Of a stretch of 54,099 nucleotides of DNA, positions 15,803 through 23,140 are shown piece by piece. The translations under genes and the position numbers were made by a program. The DNA is from a virus: positions 1-54,099 of IMG/VR virus record IMGVR_UViG_3300005294_000001. One strand, given 5' to 3'. Position 1 is the stretch's first letter. Every line of letters begins with the position of its first letter. The notes under the pieces were generated by a model. It did no database searches. It had not been told where the DNA came from and was given only the letters and a program-made list of their open reading frames with translations.

Positions 15803-17235
15803 AAACTCTCATTCTCATTGCGTGCTTAATCGCCGCATCGGTTAATGCCGCAGACCAAATCGTGATTTCAGGAGTCGGAAACTGGACCGGCACAATCACG
15901 CTAACTCTTAGCCTTGGAACGGTCACAAACCCAGTAAACGCTACCAATATCTGGGTGAACACCTATGGCGGAACTCAGGCTGATGAGGGGCTATCGGTTA
16001 AAACAGACGCCTCAAGCAATGTGTTCTTTGGAGGATACTTCTCTGCTACAGCCAACTTCGGTCAAGGCAACGTGACGGCTTCTGGGGGTGAGGATATTGT
16101 AATCGCCAAGTATAACTTTGGCGGAACCAATCAGTGGGTTAAGACGTTCGGGAGCACAAGTAGCGATAGGTGTGATGCGATTGCGCTGGATAGCTCGGGC
16201 AATGTTTACGCAGTCGGTTATTTCAATGGCACGATAAACATGGGCGGAACCAATCTTGTGTCTACCGGTGGGCGTGACGTGTTCATTGCCAAATACAACA
16301 ATGCCGGAACGCATCAATGGTCACGCAAGTTCGGATCTGTTGGGGATGAAATAGCCTATGCAGTAACGGTTGATAGCTCTGGAGATGTATACATGTCTGG
16401 ATTCTTCCAAGGCACATCCAACTTCGGAACTACGAACATGAGTAGTGCGAACAACGGGTTGGATACGTTTGTTGCGAAGTACACGGGGACTACCGGAGCG
16501 GGGGTATGGTCAAAGCGGTTTAGCCCAAACAACAGCGATGACATCAGTTATGGAATAGCAGCCTGCCCTGACGGTGGGCTGATGGTGTGCGGAGTGTTCC
16601 AGGGAACATGTAATTTCGGAGGAACAAACCATCCACCAACGGGCGGTTACAACATGTATATCGTAAAGTTGAGCGGGTCCACGGGTGGATGGATATGGGA
16701 CTTTGCTTTTGGTGGCACTACAGACGATTTCGCGTATACGGTAGCGGTTGATTCCAGTAATAATGTTCTATTCGGCGGCTTCTTTAACGGAACGGTTAAT
16801 TTCGGTGGAGGAAACATTACCACAGCGGGAAGTGCTGACGGAGTAGCCGTTAAACTGAATTCATCCGGTGCTTATCAGTGGGCAAGGCAATTGGGAGGTA
16901 TAACTTCTGACACTGTAATGGGAACGGCATTTGACTCCAGTGGAAACGCTTTTGTTTCTGGAGCGTTCTCAAGTTCTGTGAATTTCGGAAGCGGTCCATC
17001 TTTAGTGAGTGCGGGTCAAAACGATGGATTCCTTGCAAAGTATAGTTCCGCAAACGTGCTTCAATGGGTTGACAGATTTGGAGGCACAGGATCAGAAGTT
17101 GCGAATTCTGTATCGGTGGACACTACGGGTTACGTGCTCTCAACAGGCTCATTTAGCACTTCTTTCAACTTCATGACAATTCCAGTCACTTCCGCTGGAC
17201 TTGGGGACATCTATCTTTGGCGTCATATTCCATGA
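15799..17235 (+). CDS. Exported seven-bladed SBBP-type beta-propeller
   Basis: A 478-residue protein with signal peptide (MKTLILIACLIAASVNAA). I count seven repeats of the form GGTxxDxAxxVAVDSSGNVYxxGxF followed by NFG and AKYxxxGxxQWxxxFG, the SBBP propeller motif of secreted bacterial proteins; blade starts fall near GGTQADEG, GSTSSDRC, GSVGDEIA, NNSDDISY, GGTTDDFA, GGITSDTV and GGTGSEVA. The fourth blade is the most diverged and carries Cys. Likely an adhesin or ligand-binding module outside the cell or on the virion. Coupled on both sides by 4-base overlaps. Confidence 0.85.
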   Translation: MKTLILIACLIAASVNAADQIVISGVGNWTGTITLTLSLGTVTNPVNATNIWVNTYGGTQADEGLSVKTDASSNVFFGGYFSATANFGQGNVTASGGEDIVIAKYNFGGTNQWVKTFGSTSSDRCDAIALDSSGNVYAVGYFNGTINMGGTNLVSTGGRDVFIAKYNNAGTHQWSRKFGSVGDEIAYAVTVDSSGDVYMSGFFQGTSNFGTTNMSSANNGLDTFVAKYTGTTGAGVWSKRFSPNNSDDISYGIAACPDGGLMVCGVFQGTCNFGGTNHPPTGGYNMYIVKLSGSTGGWIWDFAFGGTTDDFAYTVAVDSSNNVLFGGFFNGTVNFGGGNITTAGSADGVAVKLNSSGAYQWARQLGGITSDTVMGTAFDSSGNAFVSGAFSSSVNFGSGPSLVSAGQNDGFLAKYSSANVLQWVDRFGGTGSEVANSVSVDTTGYVLSTGSFSTSFNFMTIPVTSAGLGDIYLWRHIP

Positions 17236-18059
17236 AACGACTACTCGCACTAGCCGCAGTCCTGCTTCCAGTATACTTGTTCGCTCAGGGATTCGGATCG
17301 TTCTCGCATGATCAACCGTATCTTTCGGCGGGTGCTTCCTCTGGTGTAGTAGCCCTTCCAATGTTGCCGGATATACGATTTAGATGGGTGGCTAGTGATG
17401 TTTCAGTTGATGGTCCGGTGACAAACTGGTTTGATAGAATCGCCAGTGTTCCACTATCCCAGACAGTAATAGCCCATAGGCCAACCAAATCATTAGGTGG
17501 AGTTTACTTCGCAAATGCAAGCGCAACAGATATTAGGGCAGTTACAAACACATCTGCCATGACGTTTAATTCAATATCGCAAGCCATATTGATTGTAACC
17601 AGTAACGCTCTCCCGGTTTTTACTGGAGCCAACAACTATGGAAATTTTTGGGTAGAGAATAGTAATGGATATGGATTTCGGCTAAAGGACAACAACGCAG
17701 GGAGCATAACTTGGGAATTTGATAATAATGGTGGAGCCGCTGCCGAAGCTACACTTGTAAACTTTGGTGCCTCTATGCCTCAGGGTGTTCAGGCTTTTTT
17801 GTATATGGGTTACACCCAAACAAATTGGGCAGCATTTACTAATAACTCTCTATCTATTTCCAATACTACTCCTGCACTTGGAGGTACTGCTCCGATTCTT
17901 GGTGTACTTGGACGAGGGGCATTATGGTCAAATAGTAGTTCGTTCAGGGGATACGTCATGGAGGTGGTTGTGTGGACTAATGCCATGAATTTTACTCCAC
18001 AAATTATTAGCCAAGCATTCGATTATGTGACCAATACCTATGGGCATTTTAATCCATGA
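17232..18059 (+). CDS. Exported LamG/lectin-like protein
   Basis: 275 residues from the ATG at 17232, which overlaps the propeller stop as ATGA. A signal peptide (MKRLLALAAVLLPVYLFAQ) is followed by a concanavalin/LamG-like beta-sandwich: WFDRIASV, RPTKSLGGVYF, then a central IYMGY-type strand set and a late GYVMEVVVW strand typical of the fold's last sheet. LamG-like folds bind sugars or proteins. Probably part of the same exported adhesion set. Confidence 0.7.
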   Translation: MKRLLALAAVLLPVYLFAQGFGSFSHDQPYLSAGASSGVVALPMLPDIRFRWVASDVSVDGPVTNWFDRIASVPLSQTVIAHRPTKSLGGVYFANASATDIRAVTNTSAMTFNSISQAILIVTSNALPVFTGANNYGNFWVENSNGYGFRLKDNNAGSITWEFDNNGGAAAEATLVNFGASMPQGVQAFLYMGYTQTNWAAFTNNSLSISNTTPALGGTAPILGVLGRGALWSNSSSFRGYVMEVVVWTNAMNFTPQIISQAFDYVTNTYGHFNP

Positions 18060-18244
18060 AGATGTGCGTTAAATGGTTTATCGCTTTCATCCTTGTGACC
18101 ATCATGTGGAAACTTGCCTACCGAAGCGGAGAGATTAACGGGGAACATGGAATTGGCTATTGGGAAGGCTGGCAAGATGCTATGCTGCAAACTGATTACG
18201 GAAAGAAACCCTATGACTGCAACAAACGACCGCTAGAAGATTAA
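18056..18244 (+). CDS. Small membrane-anchored protein
   Basis: A 62-residue protein with one N-terminal hydrophobic span (about 5-21, VKWFIAFILVTIMWKLA) and a soluble tail (EGWQDAMLQTDYGKKPYDC). ATGA overlap with the lectin-like gene. Function unknown. Confidence 0.65.
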   Translation: MKMCVKWFIAFILVTIMWKLAYRSGEINGEHGIGYWEGWQDAMLQTDYGKKPYDCNKRPLED

Positions 18245-18246
18245 CT

Positions 18247-18633
18247 ATGAAAACCCTAAAACAAGTCCTACTGTTCACCATCGCAATTCTGGCTTTTTTT
18301 TTACCAGATACGATCTCTCAAGCGCAAGCCGCTGGACCAGCGACTAATGTCGTGACTCTGTTCTGGACAGCGGCACCCCCAACATCACCCGCTGTTCCAT
18401 TCTTTTACGAGGTTCATCAGTCAACGAATCTAGCTCTTAATGTGTGGACTGTAATCGCCAACGTTCCTTCAAACACGCTTCAATTCAGCTTGAGCGTTGA
18501 TAAAGACATGAAGTCGTTTAAGGTTCGAACGGTTAATTCCACCAATTCAATATGGGTTGGCGATTTTTCGAATGTCGCCAGTACAGCTTGGCCCGGTACC
18601 GGCGGCAATCTAGCAATACGTTTAGGGCCATAA
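18247..18633 (+). CDS. Exported fibronectin-III-like small protein
   Basis: A 128-residue protein with a long signal peptide (to about residue 28, SQAQAA) followed by a single beta-sandwich like FnIII: VVTLFWTAAP, FFYEVHQSTN, WTVIANVPSN and FKVRTVNS strands. Verrucomicrobial secreted proteins often carry this VHxSTNL pattern. Last of the exported set. Confidence 0.65.
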   Translation: MKTLKQVLLFTIAILAFFLPDTISQAQAAGPATNVVTLFWTAAPPTSPAVPFFYEVHQSTNLALNVWTVIANVPSNTLQFSLSVDKDMKSFKVRTVNSTNSIWVGDFSNVASTAWPGTGGNLAIRLGP

Positions 18634-18669
18634 TATTTCCACCAATACCAGGAAGGTAAAGGCTTTCAG

Positions 18670-18972
18670 ATGTCAGAAGAAACAACCCCAAAACTAATGA
18701 ACAGCCTTAAGGTAGAAGAAACATCCATAGAAAATGGCAAGAAACTAGACCGTATAATGATGTTCCTAGAGGGTGCGGGAGATGACGCACCGGGACTATT
18801 GCATAACGTCGCCAAGCACAGTCATGCGCTTTACGGCAACAATGGTCAGGATGGTCTAATCAGCCGCGTGGCTATCATGTGGAGAATCCATGTCTGGGTT
18901 CTTTGCAGCGTAAGCGCAGGATTCGGATTCATGCTAAAAACCGTCATCGAATCCTTAATGAAACATCCCTAA
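18670..18972 (+). CDS. Membrane protein with C-terminal span (lysis-region candidate)
   Basis: A 100-residue protein: charged N-terminal half (MSEETTPKLMNSLKVEETS), a DDAPGLLHNVAKHSHALYG turn and one C-terminal hydrophobic span (about 73-95). This plan is common for small proteins beside phage holins (antiholin or anchor type). AAGG lies in the leader but at poor distance. Function by position only. Confidence 0.6.
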   Translation: MSEETTPKLMNSLKVEETSIENGKKLDRIMMFLEGAGDDAPGLLHNVAKHSHALYGNNGQDGLISRVAIMWRIHVWVLCSVSAGFGFMLKTVIESLMKHP

Positions 18973-18975
18973 ACT

Positions 18976-19302
18976 ATGAAAAGCTGGAGAACAACAATCA
19001 GTGCTGCGGTCACTGTAACTGGAACTGCCTTGGTTGGAGTTGGTGGACTAACTCAGTTGAACCAACTCAACCCCAATTCCAAAGGAATGTCTGATGATCA
19101 GATGGCAGTGATGTGGTACATCATGGCTGCTGGATTTGTTTTGTCAGCAATTGGAAAGGGTTTGGGACTTCTATTTGCTGCTGACGCAACAGTATTGAAG
19201 AATGTTGTCCAACAGGCTAACGACATTGCCACACAAACCAACGTGAATACAGTTCAGATTGCCGACACTAAAGCAGTTGTTGAAAATCAGCTAAAAGTCT
19301 GA
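18976..19302 (+). CDS. Two-span membrane protein, holin candidate
   Basis: A 108-residue protein with two hydrophobic spans (about 8-26 and 47-68) and a polar helical C-terminal tail (NVVQQANDIATQTNVNTVQIA). Size and topology fit a class II holin, which would permeabilise the inner membrane. It follows the preceding membrane protein by 3 bases. No endolysin is recognisable nearby, which keeps the call tentative. Confidence 0.55.
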   Translation: MKSWRTTISAAVTVTGTALVGVGGLTQLNQLNPNSKGMSDDQMAVMWYIMAAGFVLSAIGKGLGLLFAADATVLKNVVQQANDIATQTNVNTVQIADTKAVVENQLKV

Positions 19303-19314
19303 CTCAATAGCCAC

Positions 19315-19947
19315 ATGAAACCGCTACGCAGCCCAAAAGACGAAGGTGACAAACACGTACACCCTCACCCTAATCGTCAGGCTACGCTTCGTGACTTGCT
19401 TGAATTGGAAGTCAGGCTAAAAGATGCCATATCCAAGATTGGAGACATGAATCCGCTTGCCACAAAGAAGGATTTGCTGGCAATGGAGCACAGGCTGAAG
19501 GATGAATTGGTTGATGACAAAGAATTATTGGCTACTGAGGTACGTCTTAGTAGGCTGATCAAGCAGCCCCGATTTGATTGGACCATCGGGATTGTTCAAT
19601 CAAAGGTCCAAAGAAAGATAGAACGCATGGAAATCCAACTGACAAATGAGCAGCAAGTAACAGTAACACTGACCCCGAAAACAAGTGCTGGAAAACCAGC
19701 TACATTGGACGGTGTTCCCACATGGGAAGTAATCACCGGCGAGTCTACGGTTACGGCATCGGCAGATGGTCTGTCTGCCCTGATCGTTAGCTCCGACAAT
19801 CCTGGTGATACCCAGATCCTAGTCAAAGCTGACGCCGATCTCGGCGCTGGTGTTGTTGAAATCTCTGAGGTTCTTGATGTGCATGTTGCCGGAGCACAGG
19901 CCGCGAACCTTGGCGTTTCTGTTGGAACCCCAGAACTCAAGCCGTAA
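19315..19947 (+). CDS. Coiled-coil plus Ig-like domain protein
   Basis: A 210-residue protein. Residues 1-108 are charged and helical with heptads (LLELEVRLKDAISKI, LLAMEHRLKDELV). From residue 109 (MEIQLTNEQQVTVTLTPK) an Ig-like domain follows, with the pattern GKPATLDGVPTWEV, ADGLSALIVSSDNPG and VLVKADADLG that is common in phage proteins. An internal ATG at 19627 could start the Ig part alone. A terminator-like hairpin follows the stop. Confidence 0.65.
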   Translation: MKPLRSPKDEGDKHVHPHPNRQATLRDLLELEVRLKDAISKIGDMNPLATKKDLLAMEHRLKDELVDDKELLATEVRLSRLIKQPRFDWTIGIVQSKVQRKIERMEIQLTNEQQVTVTLTPKTSAGKPATLDGVPTWEVITGESTVTASADGLSALIVSSDNPGDTQILVKADADLGAGVVEISEVLDVHVAGAQAANLGVSVGTPELKP

Positions 19948-19955
19948 CCCCGTAG

Positions 19956-19973
19956 CCCCTGCGGTATCAGGGG
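19956..19973 (+). terminator. Hairpin after the Ig-like gene
   Basis: CCCCTG (19956-19961) and CAGGGG (19968-19973) with a 6-base loop, 8 bases behind the stop, followed by a mixed rather than pure T stretch. A weak rho-independent terminator or processing site is the best reading. Confidence 0.5.
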
Positions 19974-19989
19974 CATTCACTTTCTAATT

Positions 19990-20376
19990 ATGAAGCTACT
20001 AAATCGGTCACTAATAACCCTGTCCATACTCATGCTGTTGGCAGGATGCGCCACGGTTTATACGGGTGTGGTTACCATCACTTCCGTGGTGGACACAGGC
20101 ATGAAGGCATGGGCTGAGGTTTCCGCCAAAGGAATGAGTTCAGCGGCAGTCGATGCCAAGGTAATCGAAGTCCACAACAAGTATCGAGAGGCGTGTGCGG
20201 TAGCCAAGATCGCCCTGGAATCATACAAGGCAAACGGGGATCAAGCGGCATACCTTCAGGCATTCGCGGTAGTTAAGGCTACGGCGGCTGATTTGATTCA
20301 GTTGATTGCGCCACTCATTAATCCAAGCAAAGCAGCCAAACTCCAAACAGATCTATCCAAAGCGACTAAAATATGA
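19990..20376 (+). CDS. Small lipoprotein (possible outer spanin)
   Basis: A 128-residue protein with a lipoprotein signal peptide: LLAGC lipobox ending at Cys 20. The mature part is alanine-rich and helical (VIEVHNKYREACAVAKIALE, AAKLQTDLSKATKI). A lipid-anchored helical protein beside holin-like genes fits an outer spanin, which links to the outer membrane in Gram-negative lysis; no inner partner is identified except perhaps the next gene, which lacks a membrane segment. Tentative. Confidence 0.6.
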   Translation: MKLLNRSLITLSILMLLAGCATVYTGVVTITSVVDTGMKAWAEVSAKGMSSAAVDAKVIEVHNKYREACAVAKIALESYKANGDQAAYLQAFAVVKATAADLIQLIAPLINPSKAAKLQTDLSKATKI

Positions 20377-20603
20377 GCGATGAACAAGGTCCAAGGTCTA
20401 CAAAGCTAGAGCTAATCTCTCAGCTTGCAGGATTGCTTCTAAAATACGGTCCAGATGTCGCCTTGGCATTCGCTAAGATGTTCAAGGGTGGAGCGACCAT
20501 TGATGACGCGATTGCTGCTTTGGAACTAGCCAAGACTAAGACGGCAGAGCAATATCTGGCGGAAGCCAAGGCAGCATTGGCAGTTCAGGCAGTGAATCCT
20601 TAA
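20373..20603 (+). CDS. Small helical protein
   Basis: A 76-residue, alanine/leucine-rich helical protein (LISQLAGLLLKYGPDVALAF). Starts within the lipoprotein stop (ATGA) and ends directly before the hub gene. Not recognised. Confidence 0.65.
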   Translation: MSDEQGPRSTKLELISQLAGLLLKYGPDVALAFAKMFKGGATIDDAIAALELAKTKTAEQYLAEAKAALAVQAVNP

Positions 20604-22448
20604 ATGCCCGCAAATGATAATGTCAGGTGGGCAGACGGCACATTGGATTTCTCTCTTGGGGTTGATTCAAACCGTCCTCCCACTCTTGTCTCTGCCAACA
20701 ATCCAGGTGGATTGCCGCGTAATGCCTTGGGATGGGCTGATAATGCGGCGGTGCGTGGCGGTGGCGTGATTCAGCGGTATGCGTGGCAACCGATAACGAC
20801 TGTCCACGACTCCACGGGACTTTATCAAGGTGGCATCATGTACGAGCAGGCTAATGGCTTGCCATACCTTGTCGTTGCGATTTCGGGTCGGTTCTATCGC
20901 ATTCGACTCGACACAGATAACTCCATAGATGACATAACGGGTCCGGTCGTATTTCCTCCAACGGAACCACTTTACCACTTCGTTCAAGGCGAGGAATTCA
21001 TGGTGGTTCAGGCGGGTGATAATACGACTCTCCCATTGTTCTTTGATGGAACAACTACGCGGCAAAGCGTTGGGTTGGGAGTCGCTGCGCCTTTAAGAGA
21101 ACTCCCCGCTGCTGGTCCGATGGTCTACTATCAAGGAAGAATATGGTATGCGTATTACCGAAGTTACACTGCGGGGGATATTGTGGGTGGACCAAGCGGT
21201 ACAGCTCCTTACTTCCTACGCGATTCGGTCTTGAAAGTGACAGAGAACCCGCTGGCTATAGGCGGGGACGGTTTTGCGGTTCCGACGCAGGCAGGAAACA
21301 TCAGGGCATTGCAATACGCGGCAAACCTCGATACCGCGCTCGGTGAAGGCACGCTTTACGTGTTCACCAGAAAGCAGGTTTATGCTCTGGACGTGCCTAT
21401 TAGCCGAGAGGCATGGTCTAAGGCGGCTGATGGCCCTGGCAACTACGGAACGCCTAACCAGAGGGTTGTACAGCGCAATAACGGTGGTTGTAGTGATAGA
21501 TCGGTAGTGGCAGTCAATGGCGACCTATTCTATCAGGCGTTGACCCCTTCCATAAACTCCCTATTCACCGCTTTACGCTACTTCAATCAATGGGGTAACA
21601 AGCCGATTTCTGCCAACATCGACCGCGCTCTCCGATTCAATAACCGTGGACTCATGGTGTACTCGAGTGGGATTGAGTACGATAACTACCTGCTACAAGC
21701 GATTTTGCCGGAACAAGTGCCTCAAGGGGTGGTTCACAAGGCGATTGCCCCTCTGGATTTCGACCCGATTTCGACTCTTGGCCAAGATAGTCCTCCAGCA
21801 TGGTCTGGACTCTGGGAAGGCTTGGACATTCTCCAGATGTTCAACGGCGACTTTGGTGGGCGTGAACGCGCCTTTGCCATGACGGTTAGCCGCGTGGATC
21901 AATCCATTCAGCTCTGGGAGTTGACCAACGACACTCGATTCGAGAACGGCGACGAACGGGTATCGTGGCTGATAGAGACTCCAGCTTGGACTTGGCAACG
22001 GGAATTCGACCTTAAATGGCTGGATGGAGGAGAGATTTGGCTGGATCGCATCTATGGAACCGTTGACGGCATAGTTGAATACCGTGTAGACGGAAACCCA
22101 TGCTGGCAATTCTGGCACGCCTTCCGTGACTGCAAGGCCAGAAACTCTTGCGAGGATGCGGTGGATCCCGTGTGCTATCCACAACAGGAATATGCCGAAG
22201 GCGACAAGTTTCCCGTCACCCTCCCTAAACCGCCAACTCCTCCTTGCTACGAGAACAACCATAGGCCAATGACCCTTGGACACCAATTCCAAGTGCGGAT
22301 TAAGATCAAGGGATGGTGTCGAATTCGCGGTATCATCGTCTACGCTTTGCCATACGTAAAGCAGCCTTTCGAGAACCTTGAGACTCCACCGGGACCTTTT
22401 ACGGAAATCCAGCAATCAGTCATATCAGCTAACAGCCCTGCATTCTAA
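20604..22448 (+). CDS. Tail hub / DNA-stabilisation protein, gp10-like
   Basis: A 614-residue protein whose N-terminus (DGTLDFSLGVDSNRPPTLV, then NALGWADNAAVRGGGV) matches the tail-tube/stabilisation proteins of short-tailed phages (P22 gp10 and tubular B-like), which form a propeller-like hub that closes the portal channel and carries fibres. Repeated beta strands with GGxxYE and YVFTRKQVYALD fit that fold. The C-terminal part has several Cys. The fibre gene overlaps its stop by one base (TAATG). Confidence 0.7.
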   Translation: MPANDNVRWADGTLDFSLGVDSNRPPTLVSANNPGGLPRNALGWADNAAVRGGGVIQRYAWQPITTVHDSTGLYQGGIMYEQANGLPYLVVAISGRFYRIRLDTDNSIDDITGPVVFPPTEPLYHFVQGEEFMVVQAGDNTTLPLFFDGTTTRQSVGLGVAAPLRELPAAGPMVYYQGRIWYAYYRSYTAGDIVGGPSGTAPYFLRDSVLKVTENPLAIGGDGFAVPTQAGNIRALQYAANLDTALGEGTLYVFTRKQVYALDVPISREAWSKAADGPGNYGTPNQRVVQRNNGGCSDRSVVAVNGDLFYQALTPSINSLFTALRYFNQWGNKPISANIDRALRFNNRGLMVYSSGIEYDNYLLQAILPEQVPQGVVHKAIAPLDFDPISTLGQDSPPAWSGLWEGLDILQMFNGDFGGRERAFAMTVSRVDQSIQLWELTNDTRFENGDERVSWLIETPAWTWQREFDLKWLDGGEIWLDRIYGTVDGIVEYRVDGNPCWQFWHAFRDCKARNSCEDAVDPVCYPQQEYAEGDKFPVTLPKPPTPPCYENNHRPMTLGHQFQVRIKIKGWCRIRGIIVYALPYVKQPFENLETPPGPFTEIQQSVISANSPAF

Positions 22449-23140
22449 TGCTCATCGACGGCGACAGATTAAAAGTGGTCAATGCTCCGATAGCGCGAAC
22501 CAAGTTGGGCAGCGCAACGGGGCAAGATGTCACTTTCCTGCAAATCGCTTTGGCGGCTGAAGTGGCGGCTAGAACAGCGGCAGATGCGGCATTATCAGCG
22601 TCTATAGCGGCTGAAACAGCGGCACGGGCAGCAGCCGATGCAGCTTTGGCGGCGGATATAGCAACGGAGGCAGCGGCCAGAATCGCAGCCGATAACGCAT
22701 TGGATTCTGATATTTCAGATGAAACAGCAGCCAGAATAGCAGCAGTCTCAGCAGAGGAAGCAGCCAGAATAGCCGCAGACGGTGTATTGACTTCCGATTT
22801 AGCGCAAGAAGTCTTGGACAGGATAGCCGCAGATACCGTACTAACAAACGATCTAGCTACGGAAACCTCAGAACGTATAGCGGCTGATAACGCTATAATA
22901 GCCGGAATAGTCCGTGGAACAGTGGCAATCGGAAACGCTGCAACATCTGGTAGCGTAACTGGTCTTGCGCTTGCATACACTCCCGCATCAGTATCCGCGA
23001 CAGTCATATCACCTGTTGGCGGGTTGACCTTGTTTGCATCACTAGAAGGCGATCCGACAACAGACGGATTTGATTTCCTGGTGGGACCGGTGGCTACCGA
23101 CAGTGCGGATTACAAACTGGCTTATATTTTGAAACAGTGA
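22448..23140 (+). CDS. Tail fibre with alanine-rich trimeric coiled coil
   Basis: A 230-residue protein. Residues about 35-150 are repeats close to AETAARIAADxALxxDI, a right-handed trimeric coiled-coil type seen in phage fibres and adhesins. The N-terminal 30 residues would attach to the hub; the C-terminal 80 residues (LAYTPASVSATVISP, DFLVGPVATDSADYKL) form a small beta head. The next gene starts within its stop as GTGA. Confidence 0.8.
   Translation: MLIDGDRLKVVNAPIARTKLGSATGQDVTFLQIALAAEVAARTAADAALSASIAAETAARAAADAALAADIATEAAARIAADNALDSDISDETAARIAAVSAEEAARIAADGVLTSDLAQEVLDRIAADTVLTNDLATETSERIAADNAIIAGIVRGTVAIGNAATSGSVTGLALAYTPASVSATVISPVGGLTLFASLEGDPTTDGFDFLVGPVATDSADYKLAYILKQ

Noticed and set aside
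21693-22415. Minus-strand frame of 240 codons
   Set aside because: Shadow of the tail hub gene; no start signal or recognisable domain.
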